Assembly: GCA_030447445.1 (NCBI GenBank)
Contig: JAUJOW010000002.1
Span: 68,208 to 132,207 of the forward strand
Reading direction: 5' to 3'
Source of the DNA: Acidimicrobiales bacterium
Lineage (GTDB): Bacteria > Actinomycetota > Acidimicrobiia > Acidimicrobiales > Iamiaceae
Length of the DNA stretch: 64,000 nucleotides
Both the position numbers and the translations under genes were made by a program. Positions within the stretch are counted from its first letter, which is position 1. Each line of letters opens with the position of its first letter. This document shows positions 33,261 through 41,145 of this stretch, in pieces. The notes under the pieces are model-generated. The model made no database searches. It was not told where the DNA came from and saw only the letters and a program-made list of their open reading frames with translations.

Positions 33261-34217
33261 GTGCCACCAGCCCGGCCACAGGCCACCATCCGGTCACCGC
33301 TCAAGCTCATGGGCGTCGTCGCCCTGTTCCTCGGCGGGCTCGTGCTCGCCGTCGGTGCCCCGTCGGCATCGGGGCAGGAGGCTCCCCTCACGGGGCAGGC
33401 GTTCGGCGTCAGCGTCACCAACGTCACCGTCGGCGGGGTAGCCGTGGTGGACGTCGGCCCGACCCCGCTCGTCGAGTGCCCGCCTGATGCCAGCGACTCC
33501 GTGGCAAGCGTCGACGTCCCATCGGTCATCAGCACCGGTGTCGTCGAAGTCGAGTGCAGCACCGTCGACGGCGTCGTCACCTCTACCGCCAGCGTGGCCA
33601 ACGTCGACGTCGCCGGTGGCACGGTGACGGCGACGGCGGTGGCTTCTGAGTGCACCGCCAACGGGGCGCCGACCGGCAGCTCCACGCTCGCCGACCTGGT
33701 CATCGCCGGCACGCCGGTCACGGTCACCGGCGAGCCGAACCAGACGGTGACGATCCCGGGTGTGGGCACGGTGACCATCAACCGGCAGACGACCACCACC
33801 AACCCTGACGGGAGCACCACGCTCACCGTCGACGCGCTGGTCATCGAGCTGGACATCCCCGGTACCACCGTTCCTCCCGTACTCCCGGTCACCGCCGATA
33901 TCGTGCTCTCGTCGGTGAGCTGCACGTCGTCCATCCCCACCGCGGACGCAGACCTTGACGCTGACGCCGACGCTGACGCCGACGGCTATGGCCCCGACGC
34001 TGACGCCGACGACGGCGTCATCGATGCCGATGCCGATGTCGATGCTGACGCCGATGCTGATGCCGCCGCTGACGCTGATGCCGATGGTGCGCTCCCCCGC
34101 ACCGGCAGTGAGTCCGGCGCACAGATCGGGATCGGGATCGCCATGATCGGCGCCGCTCTGATGGCTGCGTTCTTCCTGACCGCCGCCGGTCGCCGCCAGC
34201 GGCACAGCTCCGAGTAG
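33261..34217 (+). CDS. Secreted LPRTG-anchored surface protein with Asp-Ala repeats
   Basis: A 318-residue exported protein. A signal peptide (residues ~12-42, LKLMGVVALFLGGLVLAVGA then PSASGQ) is followed by a ~190-residue beta-rich Thr/Val domain with four cysteines (VECPPD, VECSTVDG, SECTANGAP, SSVSCTSS), probably two disulfides. A ~48-residue acidic Asp-Ala tract follows, then LPRTG, a hydrophobic helix (IGIGIAMIGAALMAAFFL) and a basic tail, which is a complete sortase sorting signal. The acidic tract could be a wall-spanning stalk or bind divalent cations. Function is unknown. A degraded paralogue lies 3.5 kb downstream; no sortase is in the window. Confidence 0.8.
   Translation: MPPARPQATIRSPLKLMGVVALFLGGLVLAVGAPSASGQEAPLTGQAFGVSVTNVTVGGVAVVDVGPTPLVECPPDASDSVASVDVPSVISTGVVEVECSTVDGVVTSTASVANVDVAGGTVTATAVASECTANGAPTGSSTLADLVIAGTPVTVTGEPNQTVTIPGVGTVTINRQTTTTNPDGSTTLTVDALVIELDIPGTTVPPVLPVTADIVLSSVSCTSSIPTADADLDADADADADGYGPDADADDGVIDADADVDADADADAAADADADGALPRTGSESGAQIGIGIAMIGAALMAAFFLTAAGRRQRHSSE
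33942..34085 (+). repeat. GAY-GCY hexanucleotide repeat tract encoding Asp-Ala
   Basis: About 24 imperfect hexamers alternate GAC/GAT with GCC/GCT and encode the Asp-Ala stalk of the LPRTG protein. One interruption encodes GYGP and another GVI. Such tracts tend to vary in length between strains. Confidence 0.8.
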
Positions 34218-34242
34218 CGCCCTACCCGGCGTTCTGCCTGCG

Positions 34243-34271
34243 ACGGTCCCGGCTCCCCGAGCCGGGACCGT
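34243..34271. terminator. Strong hairpin between convergent LPRTG and DUF4012 genes
   Basis: ACGGTCCCGGCT and AGCCGGGACCGT form a perfect 12-bp stem with a 5-base loop, 25 bases after the LPRTG gene stop. There is no T-tract. It is probably a bidirectional terminator for both convergent genes; the rest of this 148-base gap shows nothing else. Confidence 0.65.
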
Positions 34272-34365
34272 CCCGCGTACGCCTTAGCAACGCCTGCTTC
34301 GAGGCCGAGCCGGTCCGCGCAACCTCTTGGGAGCGGTGACCGGGGGAACCAGGGAAAGGCGGCGG

Positions 34366-36645
34366 TCAGCGCACGAAACCGGCGGTCAGCACCCTGTCCT
34401 CGACGAGCTCGAGACGGGCCTCGGCTGCCCCGTCGACCACGGTGAAGCTCGTACCCGACGTGACCCGCCACCCTCCCACGTCGTCCATCGGCGCAATGGT
34501 GGCCCTCAGCACGTCGGGGTTGACCGTCGGTTGGGGGGCGAGGGTCAGCCGGTACTCGCCCGGGGTCACCTCGCCCAGCAGGTCCAGCTCGAGGGTCATG
34601 CTCGAGCCGGGGGCGATGTTGAGGAAGCCGCCGTAGACCCGGTAGCCGAGCTCGGTCTCGTTCTCGACCCGCACCGACCTGCCGTCGAGCCTGGCGCCGG
34701 CCAAGGCGTGCGGGGTGTACACCGACAGCAGCAGGCGGTTGGTCCCGGCCGGCAGGTCCCGGGTGTTGCCGATCACGTAGTCGGGGAGGCCCTCGGCGGG
34801 GGCGTCGTTGTGGAAGGTGATGCGCACGGTGGCCGAGAGGGCGCCGGTGCTGGGGTCGACCTGGGCGTCATAGGCGATCTCCCGGCGCAGGAACACGTCG
34901 ATCTTGTTGTTGCCGGCGTTCTGGGTGGTGAGGGCGAGGAAGTCGTGACCGTCGGGCGCCGGGAGGGCGCCGTCGGCGCCGATCCGCTCGAACAGGGCCT
35001 GCTCTTGTTCGTGGATGCTGTGGACCATCAGCGAGCCGCGGCGGGTGGCGGGGCCGAGCACGTCGGCCACCCGGCGAGGGCCGGGGAGGTCGCCGCTGGT
35101 GAGGCGATCGAAGGTGATCTCGGTGGCCTCGCCGAGCACGTCGCTGCGGGCCTGCTGGTCGTCGTCGAACAGCAGGTACTGCCAGAGAAGGAGGATGTCC
35201 TCGGCGTTCTCGGCGGTGAGCGGATCGTCCAGCCCGCTCACCTCGATGGGCCCGGTGAAGGTGAGGAGAGCGGCCAAGGCGTAGGGATCGACGCTGATGA
35301 CGCCGTCGATGGGCTGCAACGTGGTCTGGGGGTAGAGCTCCTCGATCACCTGGGCGTTGGAGGGGAAGTCCGGGGAGTAGGTGACGTCCTGCAGGAGGTC
35401 GGCGGGATCGAAGCGGCCGTAGCGGGCCAGGTAGTCGGGTGGGCCGGTCAGGGTGCGGGTGCCGAACGGGGCGGTTCCGATCAGCTCCTCGATGGGGCCT
35501 GAACGGCTGAGGGTGAGACGACCGTCGACTGCGGTGAGCTCGCCGTAGTTGCCGATGAACCCGCCCGAGCCACGCAGCTCGGCGGGGGTGACGAAGGCGA
35601 TGAAGTAGTGCCGGGGCTCGTCGCCGCCGAGCAGCCCGGGCACCACCTCGAGGGTGTCGACGGCCAGCCGGGCGTCGGATCCGACGTCGGCGAGGCGGGT
35701 GTCGAACCGGTCGAGGCGCCGCCCCACCGCACCGAGCAACCACGGTGAACGGGGCCGCTCCAGGCGGGCCCGTGTGCGGTCGATCGCCTCCACCACGTCG
35801 ACGGCGGTGACCCGGGCCCGGTCGACCTGGGCCAGGTCGAACCGGCCGGGCCCGTCACGGAGCAGGTCCTCGTCGGCTTCTCTCACGGCGGTGCGGGCCG
35901 CCTCGGCCAGGTCGGCCCCGTCGGCCGCCACCTCGGCGAGCACGGGGAGCTGATGGCCGACGACCGGCAGAGCCCGGGCCGGGGCGAACCACCGGCTTCC
36001 GAGCAGCCGGTCGGCCGCCGACAGGTCTGACGTCGCCCGGTCGAGGTGGGCCAGGGCGCCGTCGGTATCGCCGGCCCGCACCGCCTCGAGGGCGGCATCG
36101 GCCCGGTCCGACCCGTCGCTCATGCGCCAGGCGGCCCAGACCACAGCGGCGGCCGACAGGGCAGTGAACACACCGAGGCCGATTGCGCCGACCCGCAAGG
36201 CCCGGCGCACCGGCCCCCCCGGGGCGTGGGGTATCCAGAGGTAGCCGGCCACGAGGATGGGGACGGTGACCACGCCGGCCATGAGGGCACTGCCCCCGTG
36301 GAAGCCGAACCGGGGCAGGCGCAGCACGGCGTTGACCACCACTGCGCCGGCCACCGCCCCCATCCACGGCGCCAGACCGCGGTGATGGGCCGCCCAGGCC
36401 GCGGCCACGGCGACGGCGGCGGCGAACCCACCGGTGAGCACGGCATCAGCCACCGCCGGGCCGGCCGGCGACGCACCGGTGAGGATGGCCACCGCCGCGG
36501 CGGCGACGGCCACGAGCGGCACCGCGGAGCCGCCAGTGGCCTGCTTCTCGGGCCGGCGGAGGCGACGGGCAAATCCGTGCCATGAGGGACGTGTTCGGGT
36601 GCTGGTGACCGGGCCATTCTGGCGCGCCGTCATCGCCGCTGGCAT
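34366..36645 (-). CDS. DUF4012-family membrane/extracellular protein
   Basis: A 759-residue protein. The N-terminal ~150 residues hold about five transmembrane helices (VPLVAVAAAAVAILTG, AVLTGGFAAAVAVAAAWA, VTVPILVAGYLWI, GLGVFTALSAAAVVWAAWRM and others). A large outside domain follows, with the DUF4012 core RHYFIAFVTPAELRGSGGF, IGNYGELTAVDGRL and DGVISVDPYALAALL. DUF4012 proteins occur near surface polysaccharide or surface-protein loci, but their activity is unknown. The ATG has a GGGGA Shine-Dalgarno; the frame is open 38 codons further upstream, which would crowd the divergent paralogue's promoter. It is flanked by the two related secreted-protein genes. Confidence 0.78.
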   Translation of the reverse strand: MPAAMTARQNGPVTSTRTRPSWHGFARRLRRPEKQATGGSAVPLVAVAAAAVAILTGASPAGPAVADAVLTGGFAAAVAVAAAWAAHHRGLAPWMGAVAGAVVVNAVLRLPRFGFHGGSALMAGVVTVPILVAGYLWIPHAPGGPVRRALRVGAIGLGVFTALSAAAVVWAAWRMSDGSDRADAALEAVRAGDTDGALAHLDRATSDLSAADRLLGSRWFAPARALPVVGHQLPVLAEVAADGADLAEAARTAVREADEDLLRDGPGRFDLAQVDRARVTAVDVVEAIDRTRARLERPRSPWLLGAVGRRLDRFDTRLADVGSDARLAVDTLEVVPGLLGGDEPRHYFIAFVTPAELRGSGGFIGNYGELTAVDGRLTLSRSGPIEELIGTAPFGTRTLTGPPDYLARYGRFDPADLLQDVTYSPDFPSNAQVIEELYPQTTLQPIDGVISVDPYALAALLTFTGPIEVSGLDDPLTAENAEDILLLWQYLLFDDDQQARSDVLGEATEITFDRLTSGDLPGPRRVADVLGPATRRGSLMVHSIHEQEQALFERIGADGALPAPDGHDFLALTTQNAGNNKIDVFLRREIAYDAQVDPSTGALSATVRITFHNDAPAEGLPDYVIGNTRDLPAGTNRLLLSVYTPHALAGARLDGRSVRVENETELGYRVYGGFLNIAPGSSMTLELDLLGEVTPGEYRLTLAPQPTVNPDVLRATIAPMDDVGGWRVTSGTSFTVVDGAAEARLELVEDRVLTAGFVR

Positions 36646-36720
36646 CGGGTCCCCGGCTCCACCGCGAGGCCGTTCCTCGTCGGGCCGGTCGCGCCCGTGC
36701 CCGGGCAGAGATCCACGTCG

Positions 36721-36747
36721 GGCAAGGAAGCGGTGCCGTACCTTGCC
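36721..36747. promoter_or_regulatory. Inverted repeat over the promoter of the degenerate paralogue
   Basis: GGCAAGG and CCTTGCC are spaced by 13 bases and overlap a TACCTT -10-like box (36739-36744), in the region between the divergent DUF4012 and paralogue genes. It could be an operator site. Confidence 0.38.
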
Positions 36748-36798
36748 GAGCGACGTCACGAAGCGGACTCGAGCGACAGACGTCCCAAGGGGGAACAG

Positions 36799-37439
36799 GT
36801 GTCACCAGCACGGCCGAAGGCCACCACCCGCTCACCGCTCAAGCTGATGGGGATCCTCTCATTGTTCCTCAGCGGGCTCGTGCTCGCCGTCGGAGCGCCG
36901 TCGGCGTCGGGGCAGGAGGCTCCCCTCACGGCTCGGGCGTTCGGCATCAGCGCGAGCGTCGTCAGCGTGCTCGGGACGGCGTGGTGGACATCCCACCGCT
37001 TCCGCTCATCGACTGCCCGCCGGATGACTCCGTCGGGGCCGTGAGCATCTCGCTGCCAGCGGACGCTCCGCTGATCACCACCGGCGCCGTCAACACCGAT
37101 TGCCGCACCGACGGCGGTGTCGTGACCTCCAGGGCCAGCGTGGCCAACGCCAACCTGCTCGACCAGGTGACGGCGACGTCGGTCGGGGCCGAGTGCACGG
37201 CCAACGGTGCCCCAACCGGCAGCTCCGCCATCGCCGATCTGGTCGTCGCCGGTACGCCGACCACCGTCACGGGCGCGCCGAACCAGGTGGTGAGCGTCCC
37301 GGGTGCGACGATCACGATCAACCGGCAGACGACCACGACCAACCCCGATGGAAGCACCACGGTCACCGTCGACGGGCTCGTCGCCAGCCTCGCTGTCGGA
37401 GCCCTCACCGCCGATGCTGTTCTCTCGTCGGTCAGCTGA
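36799..37439 (+). pseudogene. Frameshifted, truncated paralogue of the LPRTG surface protein
   Basis: It starts with a GTG and Shine-Dalgarno (AAGGGGGAA) like its paralogue. The signal-peptide region is almost identical at the DNA level (LVLAVGAPSASGQEAPLT). A -1 frameshift near base 36978 separates ISASVVSVLGT from VVDIPPLPLIDCPPDDS. The second frame keeps three of four cysteines (IDCPPD, TDCRTD, AECTANGAP) and NRQTTTTNPDGSTTVTVDGL. It then stops after VLSSVS, exactly where the paralogue has its fourth Cys, so the Asp-Ala stalk and LPRTG anchor are absent. It is either a decaying duplicate or a soluble variant with an assembly error. Confidence 0.75.
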
Positions 37440-37491
37440 GCGCACGGAACACGGCCGGCGCGAACCCTTTGGCGGGCGGGGGTGAGGGCGC

Positions 37492-37904
37492 TCACCCACC
37501 CGGGGCGACGGTACGAAGCCCGGCGAGGCGGGCAGCCGCTCCTTGACGCTCGTCGTAGCTGACGAACGCTTCGAGCGGCGAGAGGTCGACCGCTGCGGCG
37601 ACGTGGAGTGCGTCGAGCGCGCGAAGTGCCGGTTCGGCCAGCGCGCCGGCGGCCGCCAGCAGCCCGCGGTCAATGGGAAGCAGGGCGATGCCGTCGAGCA
37701 CGTCGGCGGCGCGCGAGGTCAACACGCCAGCGGCAGCCGCGGGTCGTGGGCCACCGCACGCCTGATGGCGCGCGGCACCTCGGCGAGCGCCAGCTCGCAC
37801 GACACCAGATCGGCGTCGGCCAGGAAGGCCCGCAGCGTCGCGCTCTCCGGCTCGTCGCGCACCAGCTTCACGAGCGCCGAGGCGTCCGTGTAGAAGAGCG
37901 CCAC
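37492..37904 (-). pseudogene. VapC-like PIN-domain toxin, frameshifted
   Basis: The first 60 residues are a PIN domain start (LFYTDASALVKLVRDEPES with the metal-binding Asp and Glu, ELALAEVPRAI). The frame ends in a stop after PRLPLAC. The following frame continues LTSRAADVLDGIALLPID, LRALDALHVAAAVDL (third acidic site) and VSYDERQGAAARLAGL. Joined, the product would be ~135 residues, normal for VapC ribonuclease toxins. One missing base near 37726 explains the break. It may be a real inactivation of the toxin or a sequencing error. The antitoxin gene ends five bases upstream. Confidence 0.75.
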
Positions 37905-37909
37905 TCAAC

Positions 37910-38179
37910 TCAGCGTTGGCCGCGGACCTCGTCGAGGGCACGGCTGAGCGCGTGAGGGTCTCCGGCGAGCTCGAGCGGCTCCGGGAGGCAGCGGCGGATC
38001 GGCCGCGACACGCGTCCCTCGGCGATCAGCCGGTCGAGCGCTGCACCGGTGCTCGGCGGGGGACCGAGCTCGGCGACGGGCCGGTTGCGGTCGGTCACGA
38101 TCAGCCGCTCGCCACGCTCGACTCGTCGCAGGTAGCGACTGAGGTTCTGCCGCAGCTTGCCGACCCCGATCGTCTCCAT
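37910..38179 (-). CDS. Phd/YefM-family antitoxin
   Basis: An 89-residue antitoxin. METIGVGKLRQNLSRYLRRV with ERLIVTDRNRPVAELGP is the Phd/YefM DNA-binding fold, and the rest (SRPIRRCLPEPLEL) is the toxin-neutralising tail. It pairs with the PIN-domain gene five bases downstream and normally autoregulates the operon. A TACCTT box seven bases upstream selects this ATG over one two codons earlier, giving a leaderless start. It is divergent from the cysteine-cluster protein gene across a ~64-base shared promoter region. Confidence 0.8.
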   Translation of the reverse strand: METIGVGKLRQNLSRYLRRVERGERLIVTDRNRPVAELGPPPSTGAALDRLIAEGRVSRPIRRCLPEPLELAGDPHALSRALDEVRGQR

Positions 38180-38186
38180 GTACATG

Positions 38187-38192
38187 AAGGTA
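38187..38192 (-). promoter_or_regulatory. -10 box TACCTT, leaderless start of the antitoxin gene
   Basis: TACCTT on the minus strand ends seven bases before the ATG of METIGVG. It overlaps no upstream gene. Confidence 0.48.
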
Positions 38193-38229
38193 GCAAGACC
38201 GTCACGCGTCCGGTCTGCGCAGGCGGCGT

Positions 38230-38235
38230 TAGGGT
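38230..38235 (+). promoter_or_regulatory. -10 box TAGGGT, leaderless start of the cysteine-cluster protein gene
   Basis: TAGGGT ends eight bases before the ATG at 38244, with no Shine-Dalgarno. Confidence 0.52.
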
Positions 38236-38243
38236 GCCCAAAG

Positions 38244-38981
38244 ATGGCCGGGCCCGAGGACCTGCACGAGTACGTCTCCTTCGAGGACGACGTCGAGGAC
38301 CGCACCTGGGTGTTCGACCTGACCTTCCTCACGTCCTCGTGGCGGTGCATCTTCGGTGCCGGCTGCCCCGGCGTCCTCACCGGCCCGGCCCCCGAGCTCG
38401 AGCACGGCTGCTGCTCCTACGGCGCCCACTTCACCGATGACGACGACCGCACCCGCACCGAGGCCAGGGCGGCCCAGCTCACCGACGCCCAGTGGCAGCA
38501 CCGCCGGGTCGCCGCCCGGCGCGGTGGCCCCATCAAGGTGAACGGGCAGGGCGAGACCGTCACCCGCATGGTCGACGGCGCCTGCATCTTCCTCAACCGT
38601 CCGGGCTTCGTGGGTGGGGCCGGTTGCGCGCTGCACCGCTCCGCCCTCGACCGCGGTGAGCGTCACATCGACTGGAAGCCCGACGTGTGCTGGCAGCTCC
38701 CGTTGCGCCGCCACGACGAGACCGACTCGCACGGGCACGTCACCTCCACGCTGCGGGAGTGGAAGCGACGCGACTGGGGGTCGGGGGGGCTCGACTTCCA
38801 CTGGTGGTGCACCGATGACCCGCAGGCCTTCGTCGGCCACCAGCCCGTCTACGTCGAGCTCCGTGACGAGATCGTCGAGCTGGTGGGGGCCGCCCCCTAC
38901 GCGATGGTCGCCGACCACATCGAGCGCCGAGGTCGGGAGACCTACCTGCCCCACCCCGCCGTTCGCCCGGCCCGCACCTGA
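38244..38981 (+). CDS. YkgJ/DUF3109-like cysteine-cluster protein
   Basis: A 245-residue soluble protein rich in conserved Cys, Trp and His. The centre, DGACIFLNRPG followed by GAGCALHRSALDRG and DVCWQLPLR, follows the 'CxFL...GxCxIH...C' order of YkgJ/DUF3109 metal- or Fe-S-binding proteins. Additional cysteines occur in WRCIFGAGCPGV, HGCCSYGAHF and HWWCTDDP. A bound zinc or iron-sulfur cluster is inferred. No partner gene is evident: the gene is flanked by an antitoxin (divergent) and typA (convergent). The ATG is fixed by a TAGGGT box. The family assignment is by eye. Confidence 0.6.
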   Translation: MAGPEDLHEYVSFEDDVEDRTWVFDLTFLTSSWRCIFGAGCPGVLTGPAPELEHGCCSYGAHFTDDDDRTRTEARAAQLTDAQWQHRRVAARRGGPIKVNGQGETVTRMVDGACIFLNRPGFVGGAGCALHRSALDRGERHIDWKPDVCWQLPLRRHDETDSHGHVTSTLREWKRRDWGSGGLDFHWWCTDDPQAFVGHQPVYVELRDEIVELVGAAPYAMVADHIERRGRETYLPHPAVRPART

Positions 38982-38997
38982 CGGCCGAGCCGGTGGG

Positions 38998-40833
38998 TCA
39001 GCCGGCCCGCTTGGCCAGGCGGCGGCGGTCCTGCTCCCGAAGGATCCGCTTGCGCACCCGGATGGCCTTGGGTGTGACCTCGACCAGCTCGTCGTCGGCG
39101 ATCCACTCGATGGCGGTCTCGAGGGTGAGCACGGTGGGGGGAGCCAGCTTCACACCCTCGTCGTGGCTGTGGGTGCGGATGTTGGTCTTCTGCTTCTCCC
39201 GCACGGCGTTGACCACCATGTCGTCGGGACGGGCGTTCTCGCCGATCACCATGCCTTCGTACACCGTCTCCCCCGGGCCGACGAACAGCTCGCCCCGCTG
39301 CTGCAGGTTGTCGAGGGCGTAGGGGGTGGTGACCCCGGTGCGGTCGGCGAGCATGGCCCCACCCTGGCGGTGGGGCAGCTCACCAGCCCAGGGCATCCAC
39401 CCGGCGTGGTGGGTGTGGAGCAGCGCCGTGCCCCGTGTGGCGGTGAGCAGCATGCCCCGGAAGCCGATGAGGCCGCGGGCGGGGGCCTCGAAGGTGACCA
39501 CCGCCCGGCCGGGGTCGCCCGGGCGCAGGTCGGTGACCCGGCCCCGCCGGGGGGCGAGGCCCTGCGTGACGGTGCCGACGTGTTCTTCGGGCACGTCCAC
39601 CACGCCCCGCTCGAGGGGTTCGTGGCGCACGTCGTTCACGGTCTTCACGATCACCTCGGGTCGGCTCACCTGCAGCTCGTAGCCCTCCCGTCGCATGGAC
39701 TCGATCAGCACGGCCAGCTGCAGCTCGCCTCGCCCCGCCACCTCGATCACGTCGGGCGAGTCGGTGGGCGCGATCCGGACCGAGACGTTGCCGAGGACCT
39801 CCCGTTCCAGCCGCTCCCGGAGGTGACGGGAGGTGAGGTACGTGCCGTCCGTCCCCGACAGGGGTGACGTGTTCACCCCGAAGGTCATGCGCAGCACGGG
39901 ATCGTCGACGCTAAGCCGAGGCAGGGCCTCGGGGTGCTCGGGAGCGGCGAGGGTGTCGCCGATCTCGACCTCGGGGAACCCGGCCAGCACGAACAGGTCG
40001 CCGGCCACGCGTTCGTCGACCTCCTCCCGGTGCACGCCGACGAAGCCGAGCAGGCCCGAGATGCGGCGCTTGAGGGGGGCCTGGCCCTCGTCCACCTCCT
40101 CGTCGAGGAGCACCACCGGCTCACCCTTGCGCAACGTCCCCCGTACCACCCGGCCGATGGCGAGCCGCCCCAGGTACTCCGACGCGTCGAGGTTCGTGAC
40201 CGAGGCCTGCAGCGGGCCGTCGGGGTCGCCGGTGGCGGGAGGGACGGCGGACAGGATGGCCTCGAACAGCGGGGCGAGGTCGGCGTCGTCGTCAGGGGTG
40301 CCGACGCCGGTGACGGCGCGTGCCTCCCGGGCCACCGTCGAGATGATCGGGAACTCGATGTCGGCGTCGGAGGCCCCGAGGTCCAAGAAGAGCTCGTAGA
40401 TCTCGTCGAGGACCTCGTGGGGCCGGGCGTCGGCCCGGTCCACCTTGTTGATCACCACCACCGCCGGCAACCCCACGGCCAAGGCCTTGGACAGCACGTA
40501 ACGGGTCTGGGGCAGCGGGCCCTCGGCGGCGTCGACCAGCAGCAGCACGCCGTCCACCAGCGCCAACGCCCGTTCCACCTCCCCCCCGAAGTCGGCGTGG
40601 CCGGGGGTGTCCACGAGGTTGATGCGGGTGTCGCCCCATGCCACCGAGGCGGCCTTGGCCAGGATGGTGATGCCCCGCTCGCGCTCCTGGTCGTTCGAGT
40701 CCATGACCCGGTCGACCACGGCCTGGTGGGCCCGGAAGACCCCGGTGGTGCGCAGCATGGCGTCGACCAGCGTGGTCTTGCCGTGATCGACGTGGGCGAC
40801 GAGGGCCACGTTGCGAAAACCGGGTGCAGGCAT
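38998..40833 (-). CDS. typA: Translational GTPase TypA/BipA
   Basis: A 611-residue ribosome-associated GTPase. The G-motifs are clear: [15 protein letters not shown] (G1), [14 protein letters not shown] (G2), [16 protein letters not shown] (G3) and [16 protein letters not shown] (G4). The C-terminal half has the TypA-specific [20 protein letters not shown] and [21 protein letters not shown]. It binds 70S ribosomes and aids subunit assembly and stress responses. The length is typical. A TAGGCT box ends nine bases before the ATG. It is convergent with the cysteine-cluster gene. Confidence 0.95.
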   Translation of the reverse strand: MPAPGFRNVALVAHVDHGKTTLVDAMLRTTGVFRAHQAVVDRVMDSNDQERERGITILAKAASVAWGDTRINLVDTPGHADFGGEVERALALVDGVLLLVDAAEGPLPQTRYVLSKALAVGLPAVVVINKVDRADARPHEVLDEIYELFLDLGASDADIEFPIISTVAREARAVTGVGTPDDDADLAPLFEAILSAVPPATGDPDGPLQASVTNLDASEYLGRLAIGRVVRGTLRKGEPVVLLDEEVDEGQAPLKRRISGLLGFVGVHREEVDERVAGDLFVLAGFPEVEIGDTLAAPEHPEALPRLSVDDPVLRMTFGVNTSPLSGTDGTYLTSRHLRERLEREVLGNVSVRIAPTDSPDVIEVAGRGELQLAVLIESMRREGYELQVSRPEVIVKTVNDVRHEPLERGVVDVPEEHVGTVTQGLAPRRGRVTDLRPGDPGRAVVTFEAPARGLIGFRGMLLTATRGTALLHTHHAGWMPWAGELPHRQGGAMLADRTGVTTPYALDNLQQRGELFVGPGETVYEGMVIGENARPDDMVVNAVREKQKTNIRTHSHDEGVKLAPPTVLTLETAIEWIADDELVEVTPKAIRVRKRILREQDRRRLAKRAG

Positions 40834-40842
40834 GGAGGGGCG

Positions 40843-40848
40843 AGCCTA
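40843..40848 (-). promoter_or_regulatory. -10 box TAGGCT near the typA start
   Basis: TAGGCT on the minus strand ends nine bases before the typA ATG, leaving at most a very short leader. Confidence 0.45.
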
Positions 40849-40880
40849 CCGGCGCCCTGCCACCCGCCCTCCGGGGACCG

Positions 40881-41081
40881 TCAGGCCCAGCCGTCGTCCT
40901 CGGTGTCGGCCTCGGCGCCATCCTCGAACAGGCACCAGCTCGTGTGGTCGTGACCAGGATCGGCCCCGCACTCCGGGCAGGACCGCTCGTCGGCACGGTC
41001 GAGTTGCTCCAGGAAGGAGGGCTCGGTGGAGCGCTTCAGGGCGCGAGCCTCCTCGAAACGGCGATGACGACCCTTCTTCAC
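40881..41081 (-). CDS. Small zinc-ribbon-like protein
   Basis: A 66-residue acidic-tailed protein. A basic N-terminus (VKKGRHRRFEEARALKR) precedes CPECGADPGHDHTSWC, two Cys pairs/His that could bind one zinc ion, and an Asp/Glu-rich end. No family is recognised. The GTG start has a GGGAG Shine-Dalgarno and a good TATAGT -10 about 37 bases upstream. Further in-frame sequence upstream would overlap the divergent glucosidase promoter, so this start is preferred. Confidence 0.6.
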   Translation of the reverse strand: MKKGRHRRFEEARALKRSTEPSFLEQLDRADERSCPECGADPGHDHTSWCLFEDGAEADTEDDGWA

Positions 41082-41118
41082 GGGCCAGCTCCCGGTTGAC
41101 GACCTAGTGCGAAGGGCA

Positions 41119-41124
41119 ACTATA
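41119..41124 (-). promoter_or_regulatory. -10 box TATAGT for the zinc-ribbon gene
   Basis: TATAGT on the minus strand, close to the bacterial consensus, would start a ~30-base leader containing the Shine-Dalgarno of the 66-residue gene. It is divergent from the glucosidase promoter 8 bases away. Confidence 0.5.
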
Positions 41125-41131
41125 CCGCCGC

Positions 41132-41137
41132 TACGGT
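41132..41137 (+). promoter_or_regulatory. -10 box TACGGT, leaderless start of the GH13 gene
   Basis: TACGGT ends eight bases before the ATG at 41146. No Shine-Dalgarno is visible. Confidence 0.5.
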
Positions 41138-41145
41138 GCCCGGCC

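Noticed and set aside
33261-34217. Asp-Ala tract considered a dockerin or EF-hand calcium domain
   Set aside because: The loop spacing and hydrophobic positions of EF-hands are absent; it is a simple dipeptide tract.
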